A DNA stretch of 64,000 bases from AP-15 sp963700195 (GCA_963700195.1 CAVOWQ010000055.1:165664-229663); one strand, 5' to 3'; counted from the first letter of the stretch, positions 9,706-19,187 are shown. The notes: generated by a model from the sequence alone, not told the origin. Translations and numbers: made by a program.

Positions 9706-9746
9706 CGGCTCTGGTTGGCGTCGGAGACCGACCAGAGCTATGAATC

Positions 9747-10005
9747 TCAGATCGGTGCCGGAACCTCGACGAGTTCTAAGCGCTGCTCGACGCGTCTGAG
9801 ACGGTTATCGAGATTGTCGATCCGCACCGATAAAGTTGGCGAAGTCGACCTTCATCTCCGCGAAGCGGAGGGTCAGCGTCGCCACCTCGCGCTCTAAGGC
9901 ACCGATCCGGCTAATGATTTCGTCCAGTTTCTCGCGCTGCGCCGCTTGCTCGGCGCGGATCGCCCGCAGCATGTTCAGGATAAGGTCGGCCCGTTCGTCG
10001 CTCAC
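9747..10005 (-). CDS. Small coiled-coil protein of unknown function (frameshifted)
   Basis: A short minus-strand gene starting MSDERADLILNMLRAIRAEQ, followed by heptad-like sequence (REKLDEIISRIGALEREVATLTLRF). The first frame stops after GADRQSR. Shifting by one base near 9830 continues as RIDNLDNRLRRVEQRLELVEVPAPI and a stop at 9747, clearly the same helical pattern. I therefore read one gene of about 85 residues with one indel. It resembles short conserved alphaproteobacterial proteins with long helices; no function is known to me. It is downstream of ilvE on the same strand. Confidence 0.6.
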
Positions 10006-10041
10006 AATTTGCTGCCGTGACCAGAGTTCGCGGATGATCCG

Positions 10042-10945
10042 CTAAGCCGCGCTCGCCACCCGCTTGCCCGACGGTGCGGTCGTAGTCTTCCCACATCAGC
10101 CGGCAGATCGTGCCCGGCGTGAAGCGGTAATGGCCGTGTTCGCCGATGATTTCGCCGACCGGGGTCACCTCGGCCGCCGAGCCGGTCAGGAATACCTCTT
10201 CGGCTTTGGCGAGCTCCTCCGGCATGATCGGCCGCTCGACCACCTTGATGCCCCGCTGCTTCGCCAGTCCGATCACGGTCTGGCGGGTGATGCCGTTCAG
10301 AAAGCAATCCGGTGTCGGGGTGTGCAGCTCGCCATTGATGACGAGGAAGATGTTGGCTCCGGTGCCCTCGGCGAGCCGGCCGCGCCAGTCGAGCATCAGC
10401 GCGTCGTCACACCCGTTGGCCTCGGCCTCGTGCTTCGACATCGTGCAGATCATGTAGAGCCCCGACGCCTTCGCCGCGGTCGGCGCCGTGTGAGGCGCCG
10501 GACGCGCCCATTTCGCCCATTGCATGCGGATCCCTTTGGCGCGCGCCTCCGGCGAGAAATAGGCTGGCCAGTCCCAGGCGGCGAGCGCCAGATGGATCTT
10601 GGTTGCCTGCGCCGAGACACCCATCTGCTCGGCGCCGCGCCAGGCGATCGGTCGGACATACCCGTCGACGATATTGTTCGACGAGATTACCTCTTGCGTC
10701 GCCTTTGCCAGATCGTCCATCCCGGCCGGCACCTCGAAGCCGAGGATCCGCGCCGAGTTGAGGAGGCGCTCGTTGTGGTCCTCCAATCGGAAGACCTTGC
10801 CGTTGTATACGCGCTCGCCTTCGAAGACGCAGCTCGCATAATGGAGCCCGTGGGTCAGCACGTGGAGTTTTGCATCGCGCCAAGGGACGAGGCGGCCATC
10901 GTACCAGATGAAGCCGTCTCGATCGTCGAACGGGATCACGGACAT
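10042..10945 (-). CDS. ilvE: Branched-chain amino acid aminotransferase (3' indel)
   Basis: PLP-dependent class IV aminotransferase for the last step of valine, leucine and isoleucine synthesis. It begins MSVIPFDDRDGFIWYDG after AAGGAAG and shows HYASCVFEGERVYNG, the lysine region GLYMICTMSKHEAEA (probable PLP lysine), and the class IV signature LDWRGRLAEGTGANIFLV. The continuous frame runs past the expected end; a one-base shift near 10066 gives SGKRVASAA and a stop at 10042, which matches normal family length (about 300 residues). It is divergent from marR across a palindrome-rich gap. Confidence 0.93.
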
Positions 10946-10988
10946 TGGATCTTCCTTGCATCTTCGATCCGGTGCGCGCAACACGGCC

Positions 10989-11075
10989 GACATATATGTC
11001 GGTCTGAAACTTTATATCCCGAAGGACGCGTGACAAGTGTCAAAGGTTGCGTGATAAGTCAATATGTCTGACATA
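10989..11075. promoter_or_regulatory. Three palindromes between ilvE and marR
   Basis: The gap holds GACATATATGTC (10989-11000, perfect), TGACA-AG-TGTCA (11031-11042, perfect arms), and TATGTC-T-GACATA (11063-11075), which covers the marR start codon. All three share the half-site (A/T)TGTC-GACA(A/T). This is the pattern expected for an autoregulating MarR dimer that may also control divergent ilvE. Inference from position and symmetry only. Confidence 0.5.
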
Positions 11076-11564
11076 AATTTGCCGACTCATTCGCCTGTCG
11101 TCGCCGAGGAAGAGGTGCGGCAGGGGATCGAGCTCCTGTTTTTTGCTTATCGTGATTTCACCGCCGAGCCCGACGCGATCCTGGCGCGATACGGTTTTGG
11201 CCGCGCCCATCACCGCGTCATCCATTTTGTCGGACGACACCCGCAAATGACCGTCGGCGAGCTCCTGGCTATCCTGCGCATCACCAAGCAAAGCTTGAGC
11301 CGCGTCCTCGGCCAGTTGGTTCGGCAGAACTTCATCCTGCAGCAACCCGGCTCGCACGATCGGCGGCAACGTCTCCTCGAACTGACGCCAAAGGGGCGCG
11401 ATCTCGAGCGACAGCTGTCGGAGCCGCAGCGGGCAAGGATCGCCAACGCCTACCGGCAAGCCGGATCTCGGGCCGTGGAGGGTTTTCGGGAGGTCATGCT
11501 GCGGATCATCGCCGGCGAAGATGACCGGCGCCGCTTCGCCCCCCTGCCGCCGAACAAGCATTGA
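11064..11564 (+). CDS. MarR-family transcriptional regulator
   Basis: Winged helix-turn-helix repressor, 166 residues. The DNA-binding segment MTVGELLAILRITKQSLSRVLGQLVRQNFI (residues about 59-88, given here in parts) is followed by the wing SHDRRQRLLELTPKG, the MarR hallmark. It lies divergently from ilvE, its own start codon sits within a palindrome, and it precedes a response-regulator/kinase pair by 27 bp. It may therefore regulate ilvE, itself and the two-component genes. The ligand is unknown. Confidence 0.88.
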   Translation: MSDINLPTHSPVVAEEEVRQGIELLFFAYRDFTAEPDAILARYGFGRAHHRVIHFVGRHPQMTVGELLAILRITKQSLSRVLGQLVRQNFILQQPGSHDRRQRLLELTPKGRDLERQLSEPQRARIANAYRQAGSRAVEGFREVMLRIIAGEDDRRRFAPLPPNKH

Positions 11565-11591
11565 CGTCGCATCCGTCGTATATTCCTTCGC

Positions 11592-12289
11592 GTGACGAGC
11601 GCGCCCGATCCCGATCTCTCCGAGTCCCATCTTCTTGTCGTCGATGACGATCGCCCGCCTGCGGGAACTGTTGCGACGCTACCTGTCGGACAGCGGCTTT
11701 CGGGTGACCGCCGCCGCCGATGCGAGCGAGGCGCGCTCTAATCTCGCGAGCTTCGCCTTCGACCTCGTCGTGCTCGACGTCATGATGCCGGGCGAGAGCG
11801 GGTTGGAACTGACCCGCGCGCTGCGGGCGGAAGGGCGCGTCCCGGTGCTGTTGCTGACCGCGATGGCCGAGCCCGAGGACCGGGTCAATGGGCTCGAGCA
11901 GGGAGCGGACGATTACCTCTCCAAACCCTTCGAGCCGCGCGAGCTCGTCCTGCGCATCCGCAACCTTCTGCAACGCCGGCCGGCGGCCGATGTCGGTATC
12001 CAAGGACATCCGCTTTGGCGGCTGCCGGTTCGACGTGGTGCGCGGAGAACTATACCGCGGCGGCGACGTGGTGCATTTGACCGCGGCCGAGGCGGGGCTG
12101 CTCTCGATGCTGGCCCAGAAGGCAGGGCAGGCGGTGTCGCGCGAGGAACTGTCGATATCGCTGAGCGGCAATGTTCGCAATGTCGATGTACAGATGACCC
12201 GGCTGCGCCGCAAGATCGAGCGCGATCCGCGATTCCCGCGCTATCTGCAGACGGTTCGCGGTACCGGCTATATTCTCAAACCGGATTGA
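11592..12289 (+). CDS. OmpR/PhoB-family response regulator (two indels)
   Basis: Two-component response regulator with an N-terminal receiver and a C-terminal winged-helix DNA-binding domain. From the GTG at 11592 the first segment reads SESHLLVVDDDR (acidic pocket). After an extra C near 11652 the next frame gives RELLRRYLSDSGFRVTAA, then VVLDVMMPGESGLEL (phosphoacceptor Asp), LLLTAMAE and GADDYLSKPFEPREL (conserved Lys). A second shift near 11998 leads to the trans_reg_C domain (LTAAEAGLLSMLAQKAGQAV, DVQMTRLRRKIE, TVRGTGYIL). It lies 18 bp upstream of its histidine kinase. Confidence 0.88.
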
Positions 12290-12307
12290 CGGTCAGCGGG
12301 TCCAACA

Positions 12308-13686
12308 GTGACGGCGCACGACATCGACGCTGATCTCTCCGGGTCGGAGCCGGAGGACGAGTTCGAGATCCGGCGCGATCCGTGGATCAAGCGGGTACTG
12401 CCGCGCACGATGTTCGGGCGCTCGCTGCTGATCGTCGTGATCCCGCTCATCTTGCTGCAAGCGATCGCAACCTGGGTGTTTTACGATCGGCACTGGGCCG
12501 CTGTTTCCTGGCGGCTCTCGGCGGCGGTGGCCGGCGATATCGGCCTGCTGATCGATGCGCTGAAGCTCGCCGATTCGCCAGCCCAAACCGCCAAACTGCT
12601 GGAACGTGCGAAGGCGCAAACCGACCTCGACGTCACGATCGCGCACACCAAGACGCTCCCTCCAATATCGCCGGCGACCGGCAGGCTCATCGAGGACCAG
12701 CTGAACCAGGCGATACAGGGCCGCTTAAACCACCCCTTTCGCATCGACCTGCTCGATGACGGGGGTGCCGAGATCAAGGTTCAGCTCTCCGATGGCGTGC
12801 TGTCGGTCGGGGTGCCGCGCAATCGGCTGTACAGCTCGACAACCTACATTTTCGTGATGTGGATGTTGGGTTCGTCGCTGGTCCTGTTGGCCGTGGCCAC
12901 GGTTTTTCTGCGCAACCAGGTGAAGTCGTTGCGCCGCTTGGCGGAAGCAGCCGACAGCTTCGGCAAGGGGCTCCCCGTTCCGATCGTTCAAGGTCGAAGG
13001 GGCTGTCGAGATCCGGCGTGCCGCGATCGCCTTTATGACGATGCGCGATCGTTTGCAGCGCCAGGTTCGGCAACGCACCCAGATGCTCGCCGGCGTGTCG
13101 CACGATCTGCGCACGCCCTTGACGCGGATGAAGCTCGCCCTGGAGATTCTAGGCAACGATCCGGCCGTCGCGGAGCTGAAATCGGACGTCGCCGAGATGG
13201 AGCACATGGTGCACGGCTATCTCGATTTTGTCCGCGGCGAGGGGACTGAAGCATCGGTCGAAACCGACATTTCACTGCTGATCGAGGACCTCGCCGCCGA
13301 TTTGCGCCGCGAAGGAACCCCGCTGACGGTCACCCCGCCGCCCGAATTTGTGATGCCGGTCCGACCGAATGCGTTGCGCCGTTGCCTCGGCAACTTGATC
13401 GGCAATGCACGCCGTCACGCAAGCCACGTCTGGCTAACCGGGATCGTCGCAGCGGACGGGATCGATATCCTGAGTCGATGACGACGGACCCGGCATCCCG
13501 CCGGCCAATCGAGCCCGCGTGTTCCGGCCGTTCGTCCGGCTCGATGCATCGCGCAACCCTTTGACCGGCGGCGTCGGCCTCGGCCTGACGATTGCCCGCG
13601 ACGTGGCGCGCAGCCATGGCGGCGACGTCAGGCTGGAGACCTCTCCCCGGGGCGGTCTGCGCGCCCGGGTCCATCTGCCGCGGTGA
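12308..13686 (+). CDS. EnvZ-like sensor histidine kinase (two indels)
   Basis: Membrane sensor kinase partner of the preceding regulator. Two transmembrane segments are visible, SLLIVVIPLILLQAIATWVF (about residues 39-58) and a second near 178-200 (MLGSSLVLLAVATVFL), enclosing a periplasmic loop of about 120 residues. A HAMP linker follows. A shift near 12985 leads to the H-box GVSHDLRTPLTRMKLALE with the phospho-accepting His. The N-box region is LGNLIGNARRH. Another break near 13475 leads to DDGPGIPPANRARVF and the G2 box GVGLGLTIARDVARSHGG, ending LPR at 13686. The H-box and overall plan match the EnvZ group. The stimulus is unknown. Confidence 0.88.
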
Positions 13687-13749
13687 ATGTTTGGTGAGAT
13701 CGGCATTGAAAGAGCCAATGCCCAACGGGCTCGCGTGGGTTGAAACCCG

Positions 13750-13790
13750 GACGAAATAAAGGCCGTGCCACAGTTGCAGCACGGCCCAGC
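13750..13790 (-). terminator. Rho-independent terminator of the phasin gene
   Basis: On the minus strand, 14 bp past the phasin stop, GGCCGTGC (13786-13779) and GCACGGCC (13768-13761) form an 8-bp stem with a 10-nt loop. TTTATTTCG follows. Stem plus T-rich tail on the strand that reads out of the phasin gene is good evidence. Confidence 0.75.
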
Positions 13791-13800
13791 AAACTAGAAT

Positions 13801-14235
13801 TTACCGCGCCGCTTGTTGCTTTGCGAGGTCGCGAAACTCGTCGAGCCCCTCGGTCGCGCGCTTGCGCAGCACGTCGGCGGCCTCGCTGCCGGCCTTGGTC
13901 GCCAACATCGTGATTTCGCGGCCGTTATTGACGCTCTTTTCGAGCATCTGTTTGGCGTATTCGGTGTTCTTTGCGATCCGGTCTTCAGCCGAAGCCGGCT
14001 GGGCGAGATCGCGCAGCAGGGCCGAGACATCCTCGATCGCCTGACGGGTAATCTCGATCTGGCGCTTGGCGACGGCCTGCATGCCCTCGACCGCAAGCTG
14101 GTTGGCCTGGCTGAGTGCCTCGATATTGCGGCGCTGGTATGCCATCACCGCCTCGAGGTCGAACGGACGGAAGCGGAAATCAGCCATCATCTTGGTGACG
14201 TCGAAATCGAAAAAGGTGGGACGTGCTTCAGACAT
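13801..14235 (-). CDS. Phasin-family protein
   Basis: Amphipathic, Ala/Gln-rich helical protein of 144 residues that coats polyhydroxyalkanoate granules. The pattern FRPFDLEAVMAYQRRNIEAL, then QLAVEGMQAVAKRQIEITRQ and the C-terminal SEAADVLRKRATEGLDEF is typical of alphaproteobacterial phasins. No signal peptide or membrane segment is visible. It is a monocistronic unit: a terminator follows and a palindrome containing TGCGCTGCA lies upstream. No PHA synthase is in the window, so the link to PHA is by family. Confidence 0.85.
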   Translation of the reverse strand: MSEARPTFFDFDVTKMMADFRFRPFDLEAVMAYQRRNIEALSQANQLAVEGMQAVAKRQIEITRQAIEDVSALLRDLAQPASAEDRIAKNTEYAKQMLEKSVNNGREITMLATKAGSEAADVLRKRATEGLDEFRDLAKQQAAR

Positions 14236-14268
14236 GAATAGGGTTCCGGTCTGGGGGAGCTTGGGTTA

Positions 14269-14283
14269 TTGTGCGCTGCACAA
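14269..14283. promoter_or_regulatory. Palindrome upstream of phasin
   Basis: TTGTGC-GCT-GCACAA, perfect 6-bp arms, lies 34-48 bp upstream of the phasin start. A minus-strand TTGACG at 14320-14315 could be a -35 element, but its spacing to a TATACC is long. Phasin promoters in alphaproteobacteria are known targets of PhaR, which binds TGC/GCA repeats, so this is a candidate PhaR site. Inference. Confidence 0.4.
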
Positions 14284-14343
14284 CGAACGGTATATCGGCC
14301 CATGCTCAGGCCGGCGTCAAGAGCTTTTTTGCGCCGCAGCAAT

Positions 14344-14957
14344 TCAGGCGGGAATTGGTTCCTCGCCGGAGCGTCGGCCGGGCGCCGATCCGAACCATCC
14401 TTCGATCCTGCGCAGCCGTGCATCGAGCGCCGCCATGGTTCGCGCAAGATCCTGCGAATTGTCGCGCTGCCAAACGCGCATGGCCGAAAGATAAGCTGCA
14501 GCGGCCAGCTTGACCGCGATCGCGCCCCGCACTCCGCCGGTCGGGATTTCGGCTGCTTCGAGCATCCACCGCATCGAGCGCAGCAGTGAGGCGCCGGCGC
14601 ACAATGCCGTCACGGGGTCGCCCAGCAATTCGCGGCGCAGCACGTCGAGCGCCGGCTTGTAGGGTTGAAGCGCGTCGAATCGCCGCATCAACAGATCGAA
14701 CAGCCGATCCCGCGCCGCTCGTCCGGCTCGGCTGCCGGCGGATCGGCCAGCACGATCTGGTCGATCCGGCGATAGAGTCCGCAGAGGATGGCCTGTTTCG
14801 AATGAAAGACCCGATACACCTGAAGGATCGGAAGCTCGGCCGCGGCGGCGATCGCGCTGAGCGACAATCTCCTCCACCCCTCGGTCGATATCAGGGCGAG
14901 GGTTGCGTCAATGATCCGGTCGGCGTCGTTCCGCGCAGTCGCCGGAGTTGCGGCCAC
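14344..14957 (-). CDS. TetR-family transcriptional regulator (one frameshift)
   Basis: N-terminal helix-turn-helix with RIIDATLALISTEGWRRLSL then SAIAAAAELPILQVYRVFHSKQAIL, a TetR_N domain, followed by a helical ligand/dimer domain of about 130 residues (LFDLLMRRFDALQPYKPALD onwards). The two frames join near 14715. The recognition helix is slightly unusual (LPILQVYRVF rather than VS-x-G-x-LYxHF). The same layout occurs in the COQ9-like TetR group found beside proC in alphaproteobacteria. The GTG at 14957 lies 29 bp after proC, so it probably belongs to the ybjN-proC operon. Confidence 0.75.
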
Positions 14958-14986
14958 GCCCGCTTGTCCTGCCCGTTCTTGCCATG

Positions 14987-15835
14987 TCAGCTCGCGAGCT
15001 CGCGAGACCGCGCCGCCGCCGCCGCGACTGCGCGAGCGATCAGCGGTTCGAGACCGTCGGCAGCCATCAGCACGTCAAGCGCGGCGCGGGTCGTGCCCCC
15101 GGGGCTCGTGACGTTCTCTCGAAGCTGCGCAGGACTCTCTTCGGACGAAATGCGGGCCAGCTCGCCCGATCCCGCAACGGTAGCGCGGGCCAGCCGCAAG
15201 GCCAAATCGGCGGGCAAACCTTCGGCTTGCCCCGCGCGGGCGAGCGCTTCGATCAGCAGGAACACGTAGGCCGGGCCGCTGCCGGAGACCGCCGTGACCA
15301 CGTCGATCAGCGCTTCGTCTTCGACCCAGGCGCTCTCGCCGATGGCGGCGAGAAGGCGATCGCAGAGCTGCCGCTGACCGATCGTTACGAGAGGGTTGGC
15401 GCAGGCGACCGTAATGCCGCGGCCGATCGCCGCCGGAGTGTTGGGCATCGTCCGGACGATCGCGGCATGATCGAGATGGCGGGCGAGGCCGGCCAGGGTC
15501 TTGCCGGCGACAATCGACACAAACAATGTCTCTGGGCGCGCCCAGGAGCGATAATCCGGCACCACTTCATCCGCGATTTGCGGCTTGACCGCGAACACCA
15601 CGGCATCCGGCCTCAACTCCGCCGGCAGCTCCTGCGGCGACGAATACCAGAGGATTTCGGCTGCCGATTGAAACCCGGCCGGTACCCCGGTCGGCTCGAC
15701 CACCATACAACGCGACGCCACTTCGGCCGCGATCCAGCCGCGCAGCATCGCCGTCCCCATTTTTCCGCAGCCGACGAGGACGAGACAGCGCGCCCTGCCC
15801 CCATCATCCCTCACGCCAGGACGCCTCTCGCTCAC
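14987..15835 (-). CDS. proC: Pyrroline-5-carboxylate reductase
   Basis: Reduces 1-pyrroline-5-carboxylate to proline with NAD(P)H. The 282-residue protein has the Rossmann motif VLVGCGKMGTAMLRGW near its N-terminus, VFAVKPQ, VRTMPNTPAAIGRGI, and the family signature VSGSGPAYVFLLIEALA with the C-terminal TSPGGTTRAAL. The GTG at 15835 overlaps the ybjN stop (GTGA), which argues for coupled translation and for this start over the GTG at 15814. No frameshift is seen. Confidence 0.95.
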   Translation of the reverse strand: MSERRPGVRDDGGRARCLVLVGCGKMGTAMLRGWIAAEVASRCMVVEPTGVPAGFQSAAEILWYSSPQELPAELRPDAVVFAVKPQIADEVVPDYRSWARPETLFVSIVAGKTLAGLARHLDHAAIVRTMPNTPAAIGRGITVACANPLVTIGQRQLCDRLLAAIGESAWVEDEALIDVVTAVSGSGPAYVFLLIEALARAGQAEGLPADLALRLARATVAGSGELARISSEESPAQLRENVTSPGGTTRAALDVLMAADGLEPLIARAVAAAAARSRELAS

Positions 15836-16338
15836 GCCTCTCCAACCGGGTCGATCATCGCAGAGGCGATCGCTTGTGAGGGTGACTTGCCGCCCCAGAC
15901 GACGAACTGAAACGCGGGATAAAACCGCTCGCATTCCGACAAGGCGATGTCGACGAGATCCTCGACCTGTTCGGCACTCGCCGCCGAAATGCCGCGCAAC
16001 AGGACGGCATGGCGGAAGGCCGGCGAATTTTCCTCGGCGGAGAGATCGAAATGCCCGAGCCAAAGCTTTTCGTTGGCAAGGGCAAGAAGCTCGTACACGG
16101 CGCTGCGGCGGCCCTTTGGCACCTTCATGTCGAAGCCGCAGGAGAAGTGTAGAGCGCAGAGTTCCTCCTGCCAGACGAAATACATCCGATAATCGCACCA
16201 GCGGCCGGAAATCTCGACGACGAGCTCCTCCTCGCTGGCGCGATCATGTGCCCAGTCGTTGGCGATGACGATCTCCTCGACAAGGTCGATGGGGTTACCG
16301 GAAAACGGCGTCGGTTCGACGATTGACACGGATGTCAT
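15832..16338 (-). CDS. YbjN-domain protein
   Basis: Conserved 168-residue cytosolic protein of the YbjN/T3SS-chaperone-like fold, starting MTSVSIVEPTPFSGNP after AGGAGGGCTT. Typical patches are NDWAHDRASEEELVVEISG, YFVWQEELCALHFSC, LLALANEKLWLGHFDLS and AFRHAVLLRG. It is often next to proC in alphaproteobacteria, as here. YbjN in enterobacteria affects stress and motility, but no biochemical role can be read from this sequence. Confidence 0.85.
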   Translation of the reverse strand: MTSVSIVEPTPFSGNPIDLVEEIVIANDWAHDRASEEELVVEISGRWCDYRMYFVWQEELCALHFSCGFDMKVPKGRRSAVYELLALANEKLWLGHFDLSAEENSPAFRHAVLLRGISAASAEQVEDLVDIALSECERFYPAFQFVVWGGKSPSQAIASAMIDPVGEA

Positions 16339-16436
16339 CAAGCCCTCCTCGGGCGGCTCGACGGGAGCGTCACGCAATCAAGCTGCCGATGTACAAACGA
16401 TGACGCAAGCCAACATTTCGCTGCCTTTTAGTCGTC

Positions 16437-16733
16437 TCAACAATCAGGAGAGTCGGCGGTGGTTTCGGCTCGCCCCGGTCTCGAGGCGCGGCGAGCCGCG
16501 ACTTCGAGCCCGGCAACCCGCCTCTGCAGATCTTCCTGCTCGGAGCGCGCCTTCGCCGCCATCGCCTTGACCGCCTCGAACTCGTCGCGGCTGACGAGAT
16601 CCATACCGGCCAGCACTCTTTCGAGCTGCTCTCGGATGCGCGTTTCGACCTCGCTCCTCACACCCGAAAGCGTCCCCATCGCGCCCGCGGCGACGCGAGC
16701 GAGATCATCGAAAAACCGGTTCTGGCTCTGCAT
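16437..16733 (-). CDS. ubiK: Accessory factor UbiK / BMFP family protein
   Basis: Short helical protein (98 residues) starting MQSQNRFFDDLARVAAGAMG. It ends in a long heptad region (MDLVSRDEFEAVKAMAAKAR then QEDLQRRVAGLEVAARR) that forms the trimeric coiled coil of the BMFP family. UbiK in E. coli assists ubiquinone synthesis by linking UbiJ to lipids; that role is inferred by family. The internal ATG at 16733 is chosen because upstream codons in frame do not resemble the family. Confidence 0.82.
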   Translation of the reverse strand: MQSQNRFFDDLARVAAGAMGTLSGVRSEVETRIREQLERVLAGMDLVSRDEFEAVKAMAAKARSEQEDLQRRVAGLEVAARRASRPGRAETTADSPDC

Positions 16734-16842
16734 CGCCTCGTCCTCCGCTCTGCCATCCATATATGGGCGGCGTGCGCTAGCACGAACGGCACATGAACGA
16801 AAAGTAATTCTGCGCCCAAACTCCAAGGCCACTGCCGATTTT

Positions 16843-18006
16843 TTACCGTCGGGAGGGTTTGAAGGCGGGCATCACCTCCTCGGCAATCCATTGGAACTGT
16901 TCGAGCATCGTCGTCTTCGGTGTGCCGATCGGGCTCGAGAGGCTGATGTGCTCCATGCCGGGATAACGCTCCTCGAAGCCCTTCAACATCTCCACCAGCT
17001 GGGCTGGGGTGCCGGCGAACCAGGAACCCAGATCCATGTAGTGCTCGACCGTCGGCACCCCGGCGGCGGCCCAACCGCCGCGCCCCGCCACCGCGGACAC
17101 TTGCTCCGGGGTGAGGCCCGGAACAAAGCCCAAGGGTGCGAACATCTTAACGTGCTCTTCGTAGATCGGCGTGATCTCGCGGACCGCCTGCTCGCGGGTT
17201 TTGGCGAGGTGAATGTGTAGGCCGAGCTGGAGGTTCTCGCCGAGCTTCAGGTGCTTGCCGACTCTCGCCGCCGCTTCCTGGTAACCGGTGATCGGCCCCG
17301 CCTGCATCGTTGCCGCGCCGCCGCCGACGGCTCCCTTGATGCCGTGCTTCACCATGAAGTCGAGCCCGCGCGGGTTGGCGCTGACGATCGGTTGCCAGCA
17401 TTCGACCGGCCGGTGGATCGGGCGGGGAACGAGGGTGAGCTCCTTCAACGTATAGCCGCGGTAAGGAACCTCGGGCGGCAGAGTATAATACTTGCCCTTG
17501 TGCGAAAATGATTCCTCGTTGAACGCCTTGAAGACGATCTCGACCTGCTCTTCGAACAGCTCGCGATTGGCGTTCTGATCCAGCATCGGCGCGCCGAAGG
17601 TCTCGACCTCACGGGTGTGATAGCCGCGGCCCACACCGAAGATCGTCCGGCCTCCGGTCAGGATATCGGCGGTCGCGAAATCCTCGGCCAGACGCAGCGG
17701 GTGCCACATCGGCGCGATGTTGAAGGCGCAGCCGATCTTGATTTGTTTGGTCACATGCGCGAGGTGCACCGCCAGCATGAGGTCGTTGGGGATGCACTCG
17801 TACCCTTCGTGCTGGAAATGGTGCTCGGCGAGCCACAAGGTGTCGTAGCCGAGCGCGTCCATCCTCTTGGCAATAGCCTCGGTTTTCTCGAAGACGCTTG
17901 CCAGATGCTCGTTCGAGTAGCGCCGCTCGTTGGCAGGAGTGGCGTCTTGCCCGCGGTCGGGGAGATCGACATGGCCGGCATACACGGTCGTGAACTTTGT
18001 GATCAT
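16843..18006 (-). CDS. LLM-class flavin-dependent oxidoreductase
   Basis: Luciferase-like F420/FMN-dependent TIM-barrel oxidoreductase, 387 residues, starting MITKFTTVYAGHVDLPDRGQ after GGAGGGA. Conserved positions include YDTLWLAEHHF near residue 58, CAFNIAPMWHPLRLAEDFAT, and RTIFGVGRGYHTREVE. The C-terminal part has AGTPAQLVEMLKGFEE. It is related to alkanesulfonate and nitrilotriacetate monooxygenase-like proteins; the substrate is unknown. It is divergent from an aldo/keto reductase. Intact. Confidence 0.85.
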   Translation of the reverse strand: MITKFTTVYAGHVDLPDRGQDATPANERRYSNEHLASVFEKTEAIAKRMDALGYDTLWLAEHHFQHEGYECIPNDLMLAVHLAHVTKQIKIGCAFNIAPMWHPLRLAEDFATADILTGGRTIFGVGRGYHTREVETFGAPMLDQNANRELFEEQVEIVFKAFNEESFSHKGKYYTLPPEVPYRGYTLKELTLVPRPIHRPVECWQPIVSANPRGLDFMVKHGIKGAVGGGAATMQAGPITGYQEAAARVGKHLKLGENLQLGLHIHLAKTREQAVREITPIYEEHVKMFAPLGFVPGLTPEQVSAVAGRGGWAAAGVPTVEHYMDLGSWFAGTPAQLVEMLKGFEERYPGMEHISLSSPIGTPKTTMLEQFQWIAEEVMPAFKPSRR

Positions 18007-18104
18007 GCTGGGTCCCTCCGGATCGTGGTGCGAGTTACGGCCAGTCTGTCGCAATTTCGCACTCTTTGCTACCCAACCTCGCTTGATCTAAGGGACTCTA
18101 TCGA

Positions 18105-19079
18105 ATGGAATACGTCACGCTCGGCCGCACCGAGCTCAGGGTCAGCGTTGCCGGGCTCGGCTGCGGCGGGTTCAGCCGGCTCGGCCTCGGCACCGGCAAG
18201 AGCGAGGACGAAGCTGTCACCCTCGTTCGGCAGGCGCTGGATTTGGGGGTCAACCTGCTCGACACCGCCGCGGTCTACGGTACCGAGGGCGTCGTCGGCA
18301 AGGCCATCAAAACCGTGCCTCGCGACAGCGTCGTCATCGCCACTAAGGCGTGGATCCCGCGGCGGGAGGGTCGCTCTGTGGCGGAGCGCGCCGTGACGAG
18401 CCTCGATAATTCTTTGCGGCAGCTCGGTACCGACTATGTCGACATTTTTCAGCTGCATGGTGTTTCGCCCACGTCCTATGACCAGGCGATCGATGTCATC
18501 GCGCCTGCGCTCCTCAAGGAGCGGGAAAAGGGAAAACTGCGGTTTCTCGGCGTGACCGAGACGGGCTCGTCGGACCCCGAGCACGCAATGGTTCGGCGCG
18601 CGGTCGAGGACGGGGTCTGGGACGTCGTCATGATCGCGTTCCACATGATGCACCAGAACGCACGAACCCTAGTATTCCCGCGGACTATCGCCAATCGTGT
18701 CGGGACGCTGCTGATGTTCGCCGTGCGCAACATCTTCTCGCGACCCGAGCGCTTCACCGCCGTTCTGCGCGAGCTGACCGCGAGCGGTCAGCTGCCGCGC
18801 CGGCTCGCCGATGCTCCGAACCCGCTCGGCTTTCTGATCCATGCAGCGGGCGCGAGCACGATTACCGAGGCCGCTTACCGCTTTGTGCGTCACGAGCCGG
18901 GTGTCGATGTCGTTCTGTTCGGCACCGGTGACCCGGATCACTTGCGGGCTAACATCGCTTCCCTACTGGCGCCGCCGCTCCCCTTGACGGACCGGCAAAC
19001 CCTCACCAAGCTGTTCGGCCGTCTCGTCGGCGTCGGGCTCGATCCACCCTACAACATGCCCGGGCTCAGCTCCGCATAA
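18105..19079 (+). CDS. Aldo/keto reductase family protein
   Basis: NADPH-dependent TIM-barrel reductase, 324 residues. The N-terminus MEYVTLGRTELRVSVAGLGC is classic. NLLDTAAVYG carries the catalytic Asp/Tyr pair, and IATKAWIP holds the Lys. The usual His appears in DIFQLHGV. The C-terminal cofactor loop GVDVVLFGTGDPDHLRANI has the expected position but a diverged sequence. The substrate is unknown. It is divergent from the LLM oxidoreductase across about 100 bp. Confidence 0.86.
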   Translation: MEYVTLGRTELRVSVAGLGCGGFSRLGLGTGKSEDEAVTLVRQALDLGVNLLDTAAVYGTEGVVGKAIKTVPRDSVVIATKAWIPRREGRSVAERAVTSLDNSLRQLGTDYVDIFQLHGVSPTSYDQAIDVIAPALLKEREKGKLRFLGVTETGSSDPEHAMVRRAVEDGVWDVVMIAFHMMHQNARTLVFPRTIANRVGTLLMFAVRNIFSRPERFTAVLRELTASGQLPRRLADAPNPLGFLIHAAGASTITEAAYRFVRHEPGVDVVLFGTGDPDHLRANIASLLAPPLPLTDRQTLTKLFGRLVGVGLDPPYNMPGLSSA

Positions 19080-19187
19080 TCGCGAGAGTCCTGATGAGAC
19101 GCGAGCGCGCGATCGCGAGCTGAGAGCTCGTGTCATCATGCTGAAATAAAGTGATGATATTCGAGCAAAAATAATTGTGGAACCTCT

